Shown: piece after piece, positions 25,965 through 34,668 of the stretch
How positions within the stretch are numbered: position 1 is the first letter of the stretch
Layout: every line of letters begins with the position of its first letter
NCBI RefSeq assembly: GCF_015500095.1
Contig: NZ_CP062983.1
Span: 3,658,001-3,722,000, forward strand
Length of the DNA: 64,000 nt
Direction: 5' to 3'
Source of the DNA: Phototrophicus methaneseepsis
Lineage (GTDB): Bacteria > Chloroflexota > Anaerolineae > Aggregatilineales > Phototrophicaceae
The notes under the pieces: generated by a model
Database searches by the model: none
Seen by the model: only the letters and a program-made list of their open reading frames with translations
Told to the model about the DNA's origin: nothing
Made by a program: the position numbers and the translations under genes

Positions 25965-28377
25965 TACAACAAAACTTTCCTTCACTCCCCGTGCTATCAA
26001 ACAAACACTCAACGCGCTGATTCAGCCTGCAAATCTTCAAAACGACTTGTTGTATTCAAAGCTGGTTGAACAGCGCATACAACACCCATACTATGAAGGC
26101 TTTGACCTCCACGAGGCTCGTGTTCATGCCTTATTATCATTGACCGAAGAAATGATTCTCTCAGTATTTAACGATATTCGTGAGGGTCTATACATCGGCC
26201 ATGACATTCCTAAGACACGAGATATTGCGTTAAATCAGATTAACCAATATGCAATCCACGCAGCGCCTGTACTGTTGGAGTGGGCTTTCTTATATTATCG
26301 CTTTGTGATGTCAAAGCTAAATATCTCTTTGGATGATTTTGCTGATGCGGCACGTATTCACAGACGAACAGCTCAGCGTTATCAAGCAGATGCTATCCAG
26401 GCGCTTTATTTGCATTTTACAGATAGGGAGCTCTCTGTCCGTAGAGAAACTCAGGCCGCAAGGATAATCGCACGTCTACCAGACTCTACGCAACTAATAG
26501 ACCGCGTAGATATTCTTGAGCGAGCAAGAGAGCTTTTTGCAAAAGAGGGAACTGCCTTTGTACTACTTGCCGGACCTTCCGGCATCGGCAAAACAGCTAT
26601 TGCGTGTCAAATTGTACGAGACGTTGTAAAGAGCCGGTTGTTTGACCTCAGTTTATGGCTTGAGGCTCCATCAAGCCATAAAGAGATACTGCAAGCTTTT
26701 CAAAACAGTATTGAGCCTAACGAATTAGCGCATCAATCAAATTTACAGCTCGATTTTATTCAGTACAGCCAGCGATACAATATCTTGCTCATCCTGGATG
26801 ATGCTCAATTTACTAATGACGAAATGGCACAAATCACTCATTTACTTGCTCATTGCTGCGTCATTATGACGAGCCTGGTAACATACCGAGCCCACGCTGG
26901 CGTTTCAGTACTGCGCATAGGTGATTTAAATAGCGAGTATGCACACGCTTATACGCATAAGCTTGCAACCAACCAAGGGCTAAGTACAGCAGAAGCAAAC
27001 AGCGTTGCGCAAATTGTGATGGCAGAGGTTGGGGGAAATCCCTCTGCAATACAACTCGCGCTAGGCGCAATTTTGGGCTATGAACAGAGTATGCCAACAC
27101 CTTTTTCTGTGCTACAACGCTTTACACGGGAAAACCCTCAGATACTTGTTCCTTTGATATTTCTGGCATCTATGGGTTCAGAAGGCATTCATCGTCACGA
27201 GGTGGATCCTATAGCTGGAGTAGATTCGAGCTTAATTTCCGAAAATGCGCTGGCATTTTTGCGTCGCCGCCTCTTCATTGAATACAACAATCAAAAGCAG
27301 TTGTTCCGGATGCGTGGGAGCATAACCAAGCAGTTGTTAAGCACATTACAACCCGAAGATATCACACATAGGGTAGGGCAGATTACCACGTTTATTTTGC
27401 AACGCCTGCCTATTCTGCCAGAATCCAGCCAGCAAAAGATACTTGCAGCTTATCTAAGCACAAAATGGCAACTTTATGTAGATCTTCACCAGTTGGTTGA
27501 GCAGCATCACATGCTTGCACGCAGGGCTAACCATACATATGTCTGGTTCACTAATATCAAGCGTTATATTGACTCTGTAAATGAAGTTTCTCCTTCTATT
27601 CTAGCCACATACGCATATTGTCTTCGTAGATTGTCGCGCTTTGAGGAAGCTCATAATGCATGTGAAATCGCTATTGAGAGCGCTGGGCGCGATGGCGATT
27701 TCCTGGCTATGGGGTGGGGGTTAGCAGAATTAGGGGCTGTGTTTCTAAGTCTAGGTGCGTATAGAAAAGCTCAGGAGGCTCTTTCGCGTGCTCATGATAT
27801 CGCTATGCAATATCATGCTGACGAACTTTACATCTATGTAAGCAAATTCCGTACTCGGTTAAGCTTGGATACAGGGAATTATGCTCAGGCGCAAGAAATC
27901 ATACAGACTCTACCAAACCATGTTGATATCCTCATGTTACAAGTAGAAGTGAATATCAACATGCAGGATTGGAACATTGCGACGAAAACACTAGGCATTA
28001 TTGAGGAAGCAATTCCTAATGATAGTGGAATAGGGCATGTAAGATTCGCAGAGCTCAATCTGCTGCGAGGCAAGTTGTATTATGAGCAGAAGCTATACCT
28101 AGGTGCAGCCGAGTACTTCCGTACAGCAGCGAGCCAATTTGAGGAACAGTCGATGTTCTTACAGCAGGGCCGGTGTTTGACAAATGCAGCAGCAGCATTG
28201 CTGCATACAGAATATATTGATGAGGCGTGGTTGCTTCTGCAACAAAGCCACGGAATCCAGCTTGATTTAGGTGATGCCGTCGGTCTGCAAGCAACTCGGA
28301 CAAATATCACATTTGCACAGCAAAAAATCGATACAGATAGCGCTCTCACGCTTGACGACGATGCGTTTGATCAGTAG
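25951..28377 (+). CDS. STAND (NB-ARC-like) NTPase with N-terminal HTH-like region and C-terminal TPRs
   Basis: 808 aa. The N-terminal helical region (1-190) includes an HTH-like segment SLDDFADAARIHRRTAQRYQ near 130-150. The P-loop domain starts near 185: Walker A GPSGIGKTAI (Lys214), Walker B ILLILDDAQ (Asp283/284), and GGNPSAIQLAL, the GxP motif typical of NB-ARC/SWACOS proteins. A winged-helix region (about 390-480) and a long TPR-like array (about 540-790) follow. STAND proteins are switch-like sensors that oligomerise on ligand binding; bacterial members act as transcription regulators or in anti-phage defence. With an HTH-like part and no nuclease or other effector visible, a regulatory role is the more likely here. 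The tRNA-Glu promoter lies in its last codons. Confidence 0.8.
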   Translation: MPSGSTTKLSFTPRAIKQTLNALIQPANLQNDLLYSKLVEQRIQHPYYEGFDLHEARVHALLSLTEEMILSVFNDIREGLYIGHDIPKTRDIALNQINQYAIHAAPVLLEWAFLYYRFVMSKLNISLDDFADAARIHRRTAQRYQADAIQALYLHFTDRELSVRRETQAARIIARLPDSTQLIDRVDILERARELFAKEGTAFVLLAGPSGIGKTAIACQIVRDVVKSRLFDLSLWLEAPSSHKEILQAFQNSIEPNELAHQSNLQLDFIQYSQRYNILLILDDAQFTNDEMAQITHLLAHCCVIMTSLVTYRAHAGVSVLRIGDLNSEYAHAYTHKLATNQGLSTAEANSVAQIVMAEVGGNPSAIQLALGAILGYEQSMPTPFSVLQRFTRENPQILVPLIFLASMGSEGIHRHEVDPIAGVDSSLISENALAFLRRRLFIEYNNQKQLFRMRGSITKQLLSTLQPEDITHRVGQITTFILQRLPILPESSQQKILAAYLSTKWQLYVDLHQLVEQHHMLARRANHTYVWFTNIKRYIDSVNEVSPSILATYAYCLRRLSRFEEAHNACEIAIESAGRDGDFLAMGWGLAELGAVFLSLGAYRKAQEALSRAHDIAMQYHADELYIYVSKFRTRLSLDTGNYAQAQEIIQTLPNHVDILMLQVEVNINMQDWNIATKTLGIIEEAIPNDSGIGHVRFAELNLLRGKLYYEQKLYLGAAEYFRTAASQFEEQSMFLQQGRCLTNAAAALLHTEYIDEAWLLLQQSHGIQLDLGDAVGLQATRTNITFAQQKIDTDSALTLDDDAFDQ

Positions 28378-28380
28378 AAT
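28352..28380 (+). promoter_or_regulatory. Promoter of tRNA-Glu inside the end of the NTPase gene
   Basis: TTGACG, a 17-nt spacer and TAGAAT end 12 nt before the tRNA. The elements overlap the last nine codons of the STAND NTPase gene. Confidence 0.75.
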
Positions 28381-28392
28381 GCTCTTTCAGAT

Positions 28393-28465
28393 GCCCCATT
28401 CGTCTAGTGGCCCAGGACGCCGCCCTCTCAAGGCGGAAACAGGAGTTCGAGTCTCCTATGGGGCA
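28393..28465 (+). tRNA. tRNA-Glu (anticodon CTC)
   Basis: The acceptor stem is GCCCCAT/ATGGGGC with discriminator A. The anticodon stem CCGCC/GGCGG encloses loop CTCTCAA, giving anticodon CTC. The T-arm is AGGAGTTCGAGTCTCCT. Length is 73 nt and CCA is not encoded. Confidence 0.95.
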
Positions 28466-28466
28466 C

Positions 28467-28496
28467 AAAAAGAAACCCTTCGTGGGTTTCTTTTGA
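28467..28496 (+). terminator. Intrinsic terminator after tRNA-Glu
   Basis: AAAAGAAACCC / GGGTTTCTTTT is a perfect 11-bp stem with a TTCGT loop, immediately after the tRNA. Confidence 0.9.
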
Positions 28497-28507
28497 TTTA
28501 TACACAC

Positions 28508-28541
28508 TTTACTACATATACGGGCGATTATATGTAGTAAA
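28508..28541. repeat. Perfect 13-bp inverted repeat, candidate operator
   Basis: TTTACTACATATA (28508-28520) and its exact complement TATATGTAGTAAA (28529-28541) are separated by 8 nt. It is AT-rich, lies after the tRNA-Glu terminator and 52 nt before the P-loop ATPase gene. The geometry, with arm centres 21 bp apart or two helical turns, suits a dimeric repressor, though a cruciform or RNA hairpin is also possible. Confidence 0.6.
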
Positions 28542-28593
28542 AACAGATATATTTTTATCATGAGTAAACACATTACCTCAATAGGGGTATCTA

Positions 28594-29682
28594 ATGCGTA
28601 AGCAATCCGCCTCTTTCCGTCAAAGGGAAACCGAATATGTGATGCGTGCATGGGCTGCCAGCGAGTCGTGTAATTTAGTTGGCGTTGGCAGCGTGGGCAA
28701 ATCTAATTTCCTGCAGCATCTGGCTGATCCAGATACGCGCCAAAACTACGGGCTGACCTCACTCCGCATCACCACGATTATATTAGACCCATATCTTCTT
28801 GGTCCGCTCCCTGAAACGCCAGATAAGCAATTCCGTGTATGGGCAGCCTATGAACTAATGATGCACCGACTTTATATGGCTTTTTACCCTTTTAAAGAAT
28901 TTGGCGAAGAAGCATCCCTTTTCTATGAAGCCTACCAAGCGCTGCAAGATGGCACAAATCCCCTATTCGCTTATATGGGGATCCGATACTTTGAGCTGGG
29001 CTTACAATTCTTACTTAAAAAAGATCATCGACTTATTTTTATGTTTGACGAGTTTGACGCTTGGCTCCGGCTCATGCCGCCTGCTTTATTCCAGGGTTTG
29101 CGCGGCTTACGCGATAACTACAAATCTCAATTGATGTATCTGACCTTTACGCGTAAGCCATTACTGGATGTCATTGATGATCTATCTCTGAACAGGCAGG
29201 AATTAGAGCCATTCTATGAACTTTTCACGGATAATACGTTCTATATAGGCCCATATGCTGATAAAGATGCGCAAGATATGCTCTCTCGCCTCGAACAGCG
29301 TAATCAGCTCCAACTTCCTGAGCATGTAAAACATTTTTTACTTAGTGTTAGCGGTAATCATGCAGGATTGCTGCGTGCTGCGTTCAAATCACGGGAATTG
29401 GTGCAAAACCTGCCCCAACAGTATGACTATCCCCAGGCCCTTTCTGCATTAGCGAATAGCGCCCACCTTCAAACAGAAGCACAAGTTATATGGGACAGCT
29501 TAAATGCTAATGAGCAGACCACTCTCAATCTTATTGTGCGAAATCAGCCTCTGAATACAACTTATCAGCAAAGTGTTGCGGATTTGGTTGCTAAGGGGTT
29601 ACTAACAACGAACCGGAAAGATCATACGTTGCAGATCATGCCACCGCTATTCAGAGTATTCATCGCCAACGATAAGAAATGA
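28594..29682 (+). CDS. P-loop ATPase (AAA/STAND-like) with winged-helix-like C terminus
   Basis: 362 aa and soluble. Walker A is GVGSVGKSN (Lys36), Walker B RLIFMFDEFD (Asp152, Glu153), and the sensor-like YLTFTRKPL follows at about 180. The residues after 215 are helical, with a VSGNHAGLLRAA sensor-2-like motif and a final region (TLNLIVRNQPL, then VADLVAKGLL) resembling a winged helix. This architecture is shared by archaeal-type ATPases and Orc/STAND proteins. No effector domain is present. The start codon has GGGG eight nt upstream. A perfect inverted repeat precedes it, and the YigZ gene starts 1 nt after its stop, so they are cotranscribed. The function is unknown. Confidence 0.75.
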   Translation: MRKQSASFRQRETEYVMRAWAASESCNLVGVGSVGKSNFLQHLADPDTRQNYGLTSLRITTIILDPYLLGPLPETPDKQFRVWAAYELMMHRLYMAFYPFKEFGEEASLFYEAYQALQDGTNPLFAYMGIRYFELGLQFLLKKDHRLIFMFDEFDAWLRLMPPALFQGLRGLRDNYKSQLMYLTFTRKPLLDVIDDLSLNRQELEPFYELFTDNTFYIGPYADKDAQDMLSRLEQRNQLQLPEHVKHFLLSVSGNHAGLLRAAFKSRELVQNLPQQYDYPQALSALANSAHLQTEAQVIWDSLNANEQTTLNLIVRNQPLNTTYQQSVADLVAKGLLTTNRKDHTLQIMPPLFRVFIANDKK

Positions 29683-29683
29683 T

Positions 29684-30286
29684 ATGCCCTACAAAATTCC
29701 GGCTGCGAGACATCGCACAGAGCTAGAAATTAAACGATCCGTTTTCATTACAACTGCTGATTTTTCGGAGACGCCAGAAGCTGCGCGGGAATTCATTCAT
29801 ACGATACGCGCGGAGATGCCAGATGCGAATCATCATGTTTATGCTTATCGCGCTGGCTATGGTAGTAGTATCACAGAAGGCATGAGCGATGCGGGAGAAC
29901 CAAGTGGAACTTCAGCCCCCCCTACTCTAAGTGTGTTACGCGGATCCGACATTGGTGATATTGTCTTAGTTACAACGCGTTACTTCGGAGGCACGAAGTT
30001 AGGGACCGGCGGACTAGTCAGGGCTTATACAGAAGCTGCCCAATTATGCCTGGAGACATTGCCAACCGAACTTAAGATCGCCAAAGTTGAGCTAATTATT
30101 ACTCTACACTATCGGTTTTATGACGCTTTAACGCGGTTGCTGCCTAGTTTCGATGCTGAAACCAAGGATACAGATTTTAGTGAAAATGTTAGTGTACTCA
30201 TCAGCTTGCCTGCAATACATCAAGAAGCATTACAGGCAAGCGTGGTAGAACTAACAAACGGGACAGCAGTGATCGATAGTTATTGA
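29684..30286 (+). CDS. yigZ: YigZ/IMPACT-family (UPF0029) protein
   Basis: 200 aa, the usual length. The family motifs are clear: RSVFITTADF, HHVYAYRAG, SDAGEPSGTS and TTRYFGGTKLGTGGLVRAY, followed by the small C-terminal ferredoxin-like domain. The eukaryotic relative IMPACT affects translational control by binding Gcn1; the bacterial role is unsettled. It follows the P-loop ATPase by 1 nt. Its stop region overlaps the convergent TPR gene by 7 nt. Confidence 0.92.
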   Translation: MPYKIPAARHRTELEIKRSVFITTADFSETPEAAREFIHTIRAEMPDANHHVYAYRAGYGSSITEGMSDAGEPSGTSAPPTLSVLRGSDIGDIVLVTTRYFGGTKLGTGGLVRAYTEAAQLCLETLPTELKIAKVELIITLHYRFYDALTRLLPSFDAETKDTDFSENVSVLISLPAIHQEALQASVVELTNGTAVIDSY

Positions 30287-32319
30287 CCCCACTCATCTTC
30301 ACTGATTTTTTGAGCAATATATGCTCGTAACGCTGCAAGCTCACTGCTTCTTGGCGAGATTACCTCTGCCCTGGCAATGAACTGCTTTGCATCATCGTAC
30401 TGTTCATTATCGAATAGCATCCGCCCTGCCCTGAGTAACAAAGGTACATGTGCCGGATTTTCTTTCAAGCCTTTATTCAAGTAGTTGAAGGCCAAATCTT
30501 CCGCATCTGTTTCCCATAAGCAAGCTGCCAGCAATTCCATAACATCTGGATTACCAGGGATCACTTTATCTGCGTCAAGGAGCACCTCAATTGCGGATTC
30601 ATCCTCATCTACAGCCATATATGCCCTAGCAAGTACGAGATAGCCATTGATAAAAAGTGGCGCTTCTTCAACCACTTCTTCCAGGAATTCTAGCGTCGAA
30701 TCAGAAGGCACATTACCTGCATCAATGATAGATGCAGCTTCTCCAAACATAAATTCAAATTCAGAGTTTTTGCATACAAGCTTCAGAGATTCAATCTCTG
30801 TCTGTACCTCAAGTTCTTGCGCTTGGGCGCGCGCATCCTCCAGCAGAGACAATGCATTTGCATTCTCTTCATTTAAAATAAGCAAACGAGCCAATGTAAT
30901 TTGATTATCGACTGTTCGAGCTTGTTCAAGAGCATCCTCAGCTATCGCAATGCCTGGCTCAACGTCATCTACTTCGATTGCTTCTAGAAGATCGTTAATA
31001 TGAACCCGTTCCTGATCTTCCTGCAGCAGTAGTTCGAAAATCTCCCAGAAACGATCCGTGTCAATGTACATGAGCAGCATTGCTAAGTTATAGAGAACAT
31101 CCAACCCGCTAGGTATTCCGATAAGTCCTTGTTCATAGGCAAATATCGCCTCACGCGCGACCGCATCTTTTTCTGATATGTCCACGTTGATGAGTCTGGG
31201 CACAGGCATACCTGTTTGAAGTGCAAGTTGGAGCAAGTTGCCGTAATCAACATATAGGTAGGGATCGCTATCCACACCTGATTTTACCTGTAAGAGCGTT
31301 TCTTGGAGTATTTGGATGCCTCGCATAACATCCCCAACTTCTGAAGCCCTTAATGCCCTTTTGCGGCCAAGGATAATGCTCTCTGGCGATTCATCAGCCG
31401 CATTCTCCAGCAGTTTCGCGGCTTCTCGGATATAGCCAGCACGCCAAAGCGCATCTGCCAGCACGACGGCGGCCACAGGATCATAATTCCATTCCTGCAG
31501 GATCGCCGGAATTTCTTCTACAAGAAGATCACCAATTACGATAAATCCAGGCAGGAAACTACGTGCAATAGCTGAAGCAGTGGCCCACAGGCTAACGGAG
31601 TTATCGGCTTGTGTCGCTGCTTGGGTTAGTGCCTGGAAATCAGCCAGGATTTCATCATCCTCCCAGTCCCATTCCCACAGATGCAAGAACAGCTTACGCT
31701 CCCAATCAAACACAGGACGAGCGATTTCGCTGATATCTGTTTTCTGTGTCTCAAAAATAGGCGTGCTGTTGTTCTTAACCTGAGCTTCTATATGATCCGC
31801 AATTTTTTGAGCAGCTGTTGGCAGAAGAGCAACTACCCCATCCCAATCCAATGCATCAAAATGAAACGCTTCTGTTTCATCATTATCGAGCAGGTCATTC
31901 TCTAAATAGATCGTTAAGCGAAGTTGATCGCCTTCCGCAAGTACCCTGCCCCACAAAGCAATATTTTCATCCAGGTCGTCGAGTTGCCAATCATCTATTT
32001 CGAACAAGCTATCTGTCGGTGTAAGCTCGTAAGTCTCTAGATCTTTGTCATCATCAAGCCGGAGAGGTAGCCGATAAACAGTGACATCCTGCCACATATC
32101 CAGCAAATAACCGAATATCGCCCAGATAGCATGTGCTTTTTGCTGGTCTACATCACTTAAAAAAGGCCACATACCAATGCGATATACTGTTTTCTGCACC
32201 AGTGCAGATTCATCCAACTCAGCTACTGAACCAAATATCGCTGAGGATTGCGGTTGCCCAACGGGTTGAAAATTAATCGTGATAAGTTTTCTGGCTAATG
32301 CGTCGAAATTATCGCTCAT
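30280..32319 (-). CDS. Large soluble TPR-repeat protein
   Basis: 679 aa. The N-terminal 170 residues form an alpha/beta region that is not TPR-like (QSSAIFGSVAELDESALVQK, a long acidic stretch after it). The remainder is a helical repeat array with TPR consensus features (AVVLADALWRAGYIREAAKL, NGYLVLARAYMAVDEDESA, LLRAGRMLFDNEQYDDAKQF). There is no signal peptide or membrane helix. The protein is strongly acidic. The start is an ATG at 32319 with GAAAG upstream. No catalytic motif was found, so a scaffold role is inferred. Confidence 0.8.
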   Translation of the reverse strand: MSDNFDALARKLITINFQPVGQPQSSAIFGSVAELDESALVQKTVYRIGMWPFLSDVDQQKAHAIWAIFGYLLDMWQDVTVYRLPLRLDDDKDLETYELTPTDSLFEIDDWQLDDLDENIALWGRVLAEGDQLRLTIYLENDLLDNDETEAFHFDALDWDGVVALLPTAAQKIADHIEAQVKNNSTPIFETQKTDISEIARPVFDWERKLFLHLWEWDWEDDEILADFQALTQAATQADNSVSLWATASAIARSFLPGFIVIGDLLVEEIPAILQEWNYDPVAAVVLADALWRAGYIREAAKLLENAADESPESIILGRKRALRASEVGDVMRGIQILQETLLQVKSGVDSDPYLYVDYGNLLQLALQTGMPVPRLINVDISEKDAVAREAIFAYEQGLIGIPSGLDVLYNLAMLLMYIDTDRFWEIFELLLQEDQERVHINDLLEAIEVDDVEPGIAIAEDALEQARTVDNQITLARLLILNEENANALSLLEDARAQAQELEVQTEIESLKLVCKNSEFEFMFGEAASIIDAGNVPSDSTLEFLEEVVEEAPLFINGYLVLARAYMAVDEDESAIEVLLDADKVIPGNPDVMELLAACLWETDAEDLAFNYLNKGLKENPAHVPLLLRAGRMLFDNEQYDDAKQFIARAEVISPRSSELAALRAYIAQKISEDEWGQ

Positions 32320-32402
32320 AAAGACATCTTTCAGTTATGTAAAAATCATGCAGCAATAATAACGCTATGCTCTCAACAAGACTACAGTAAATGCCTAGAA
32401 GC

Positions 32403-32435
32403 AAAAAGCGCGCGGCATACGCCCACGCACTTTTT
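32403..32435 (-). terminator. Terminator after the SH3b-repeat protein gene
   Basis: Read on the minus strand AAAAAGTGCGTGGGC pairs with GCCGCGCGCTTTTT through G-C and two G-U pairs and ends in TTTTT, 25 nt past the stop at 32460. On the plus strand the G-U pairs become mismatches, which gives its direction. Confidence 0.78.
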
Positions 32436-32459
32436 CTTTAGAATGGACTTCTACAGTAG

Positions 32460-34391
32460 CTAGAAGCTAATCACTGGGACTGTTGTGTAATCACCGCGGA
32501 ACAAAACAAACTGGTTATTTAACCATCCCCGGCCAAAAGCGCCTTCAACGTAGTACCAGACGCCATCGCCAGTGCGGCCAACAACAGCCAATTCAGTACC
32601 ACCAGGGGCCGTCGCTACCACAGCAAAACCAGCATTCGGGCCTGAACGGATATTCAGGAAGCCGGTATTTACAATGACAACATTTCCTGTCGCAGCAACA
32701 GGTTCACCTGTTGCAGTTGTTCCTGTGGAGATCTGACCACTTATCGTCGAAATACCACGGCAGACAGACGTTACACCCTCTCGCGGTACGATAACTTCTG
32801 CCAAGACGAGGCCGACAGTGCCATCCTGCAGTTCAAAGATCGTAAATTCACCACGACGGCCAACAATGTAGCCTTCAGTCCCATTCGGCAGCACGAAAGA
32901 ATCGCGATTGGCGATACCATCAAAACGAATAGGATGATCGCCAACGGTCACACCAACCTGATCACTACCGCAGGAAAGCAAGCGCAGTTCAACAGCATCC
33001 ATCCAACCCGTACCAACACCCTCAACACTGGCATAATACCACGTTGTGCCATCAACGGTTCGCTGGCCTAGTAACGGATAGATTGTTGATGGATCATTTG
33101 GCACGCTGGTGGCGATATGCATGGCATTGTAGCTCGGTTCTGCGTACATATCTTTGCCAACGAGAGAGATACCTGTGACTTGCTGTCCACTCGTGACAGT
33201 CGCACCACCACCACCCTGGCCTAAGCTCGCGACATCTGTAATCACAATAGCATCGCTGATAACCGGAATTGTGCTGTAATCACCACGGAATAGAATGAAC
33301 TCGTTGTTCAACCAACCCCGACCAAAGGCGCCTTCAACAAGCATCCAAACATCATCTGTTGCACGACCGATCACAGCAAGCTCTGTACCACCCGGCACAG
33401 TAGCTACAATAGCGTAACCTGCACCTGGACCCGTGCGGATGTTCAAGAAACCTGTGTTGATGATTGCACGATTACCAGCCAGAACAGGCGTTGCAGCACC
33501 ACCGCCCTGCCCCAGAGAAGCTAAGCTATTTGCATTCACAATAGCCGGCAGGTTATCGCAAACGGAGTAAACATCATTTGATCGTGGTGCAACCGCGTTG
33601 ACATCAACCAGGCCTAAAGTGCCATCTGGCAGTTGGAAGCGGTAATAAATATTGCCAACGCCACCAAATCCTAACAGCAACCCTTCGACATTCGCTGGTA
33701 ACAGATAGCTATCTTTGTTAGAGATACCTTCAAAACGAATCGGTGTCTCGGCCGTCGTTACGCCAACTGTTTCTGGCCCACAATCGAGGATGCGAATCTG
33801 GACATCGTCCATCCAACCTGTACCCACGCCTGAGACACTTACTAGATACCAGGTAACACCATCAACGTTCCGTTGATCAAGCAATGGATAGACTGTTAAT
33901 GGATCATTTGGCACGCTGGTTGCGATATGCATCGAGTCATAATCTGGCTGAGCGAACATATCCTTACCGAGGAGTGAAACGCCTGTAACATAGCCTTTAC
34001 CCGCTAAAGACGGCACACCAATACCGGCAGCAGGAGCCTGGACTTCAATTTGTGAAGTATCAACCAGGGGAACATTTGTAAAATCACCACGTGGTAAGGT
34101 GTAAGTGATATTGACCCATCCCGCGCCGACTTCTGTCGATACGTAATACCAGACATTATCTGCTGCAGTACCTAGGACGGGCAATTCTGTACCACCGACC
34201 ACGGTTAGAAGAACGGCATAGCTTGCACTTGGCCCCGTTCTTATGTTTAAAAAGCTTGTATTAACCACCAATTTCGGTTGTGCAAAGGCGACACGTCCAC
34301 TAGTCTGGGCAGACGCCGGCGCACTCATCACAAGACCAAACATAAGCGCTAAGACACAGCTGAGTAGCGCTATGCGGCTTTGAGGTTTCAT
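32460..34391 (-). CDS. Secreted bacterial SH3 (SH3b) repeat protein
   Basis: 643 aa. The signal peptide ends near VMSAPASAQ (about residue 29). Three SH3b domains lie at about 39-110, 304-375 and 571-643, each with a VNTGFLNIRTGP-type start and GRGWLNNxFILFRGDY-type end. Between them are two copies of a longer module of about 190 residues (GVSLLGKDM, then SVPNDP and GVGTGWMD, ending with paired Cys such as LDCGPE and SVCDN). SH3b domains usually bind peptidoglycan peptides. The ribosome site is excellent (AGGAGG before ATG). No catalytic domain is present, so it may be a wall-bound structural or targeting protein. The last residues form a complete SH3b, so the gene is not truncated. Confidence 0.88.
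   Translation of the reverse strand: MKPQSRIALLSCVLALMFGLVMSAPASAQTSGRVAFAQPKLVVNTSFLNIRTGPSASYAVLLTVVGGTELPVLGTAADNVWYYVSTEVGAGWVNITYTLPRGDFTNVPLVDTSQIEVQAPAAGIGVPSLAGKGYVTGVSLLGKDMFAQPDYDSMHIATSVPNDPLTVYPLLDQRNVDGVTWYLVSVSGVGTGWMDDVQIRILDCGPETVGVTTAETPIRFEGISNKDSYLLPANVEGLLLGFGGVGNIYYRFQLPDGTLGLVDVNAVAPRSNDVYSVCDNLPAIVNANSLASLGQGGGAATPVLAGNRAIINTGFLNIRTGPGAGYAIVATVPGGTELAVIGRATDDVWMLVEGAFGRGWLNNEFILFRGDYSTIPVISDAIVITDVASLGQGGGGATVTSGQQVTGISLVGKDMYAEPSYNAMHIATSVPNDPSTIYPLLGQRTVDGTTWYYASVEGVGTGWMDAVELRLLSCGSDQVGVTVGDHPIRFDGIANRDSFVLPNGTEGYIVGRRGEFTIFELQDGTVGLVLAEVIVPREGVTSVCRGISTISGQISTGTTATGEPVAATGNVVIVNTGFLNIRSGPNAGFAVVATAPGGTELAVVGRTGDGVWYYVEGAFGRGWLNNQFVLFRGDYTTVPVISF
32470..34280 (-). 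repeat. Internal 810-bp duplication in the SH3b protein gene
   Basis: The SH3b-plus-linker module is repeated with an offset of 810 nt (270 codons). For instance ggatcatttggcacgctgg occurs at 33091 and at 33901. The third SH3b domain at the gene's end marks the start of a further, incomplete unit. Confidence 0.8.
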
Positions 34392-34668
34392 CGACCCCTC
34401 CTGATGATTCCCTTGATAGGGTTTTTGACTGGATAATGATAACTTAATTATAGCCTGTAAGCTTTAGTATAAGGCGATGGCAACCTTTGAGCAAATTGAT
34501 TTCTTAAGACATTTCTATCTTTTCTCGCACCTTAGAAGAGGCCAAACGCCCCCTGGCGTAGTGTCAGCGTGGGTTTCTCGTCACTTAGGCGGTTGTTGCT
34601 TTGACATTCAGCACCGCTTACTATGAGGTTAACCTGTTCAACAAGTGATATCAATAAAGGGAAAGCCA
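34392..34668. other. Longest gene-free stretch, about 280 nt
   Basis: It separates the SH3b protein gene (minus) from the L,D-transpeptidase gene (plus). A minus-strand TATAAT lies at 34452-34447 for the SH3b gene, without a good -35 partner. A 49-codon plus-strand frame (34477-34626) has no homology I recognise. Nothing else stands out. Confidence 0.5.

Noticed and set aside
28393-28465. tRNA-Glu as an integration site of an island carrying the two NTPases
   Set aside because: No integrase, no duplicate of the tRNA 3' end and no compositional break was seen nearby.
34477-34626. 49-codon plus-strand frame in the gap before the L,D-transpeptidase gene
   Set aside because: The ribosome site is too close to the ATG, there is no recognisable motif, and composition does not differ from non-coding DNA.
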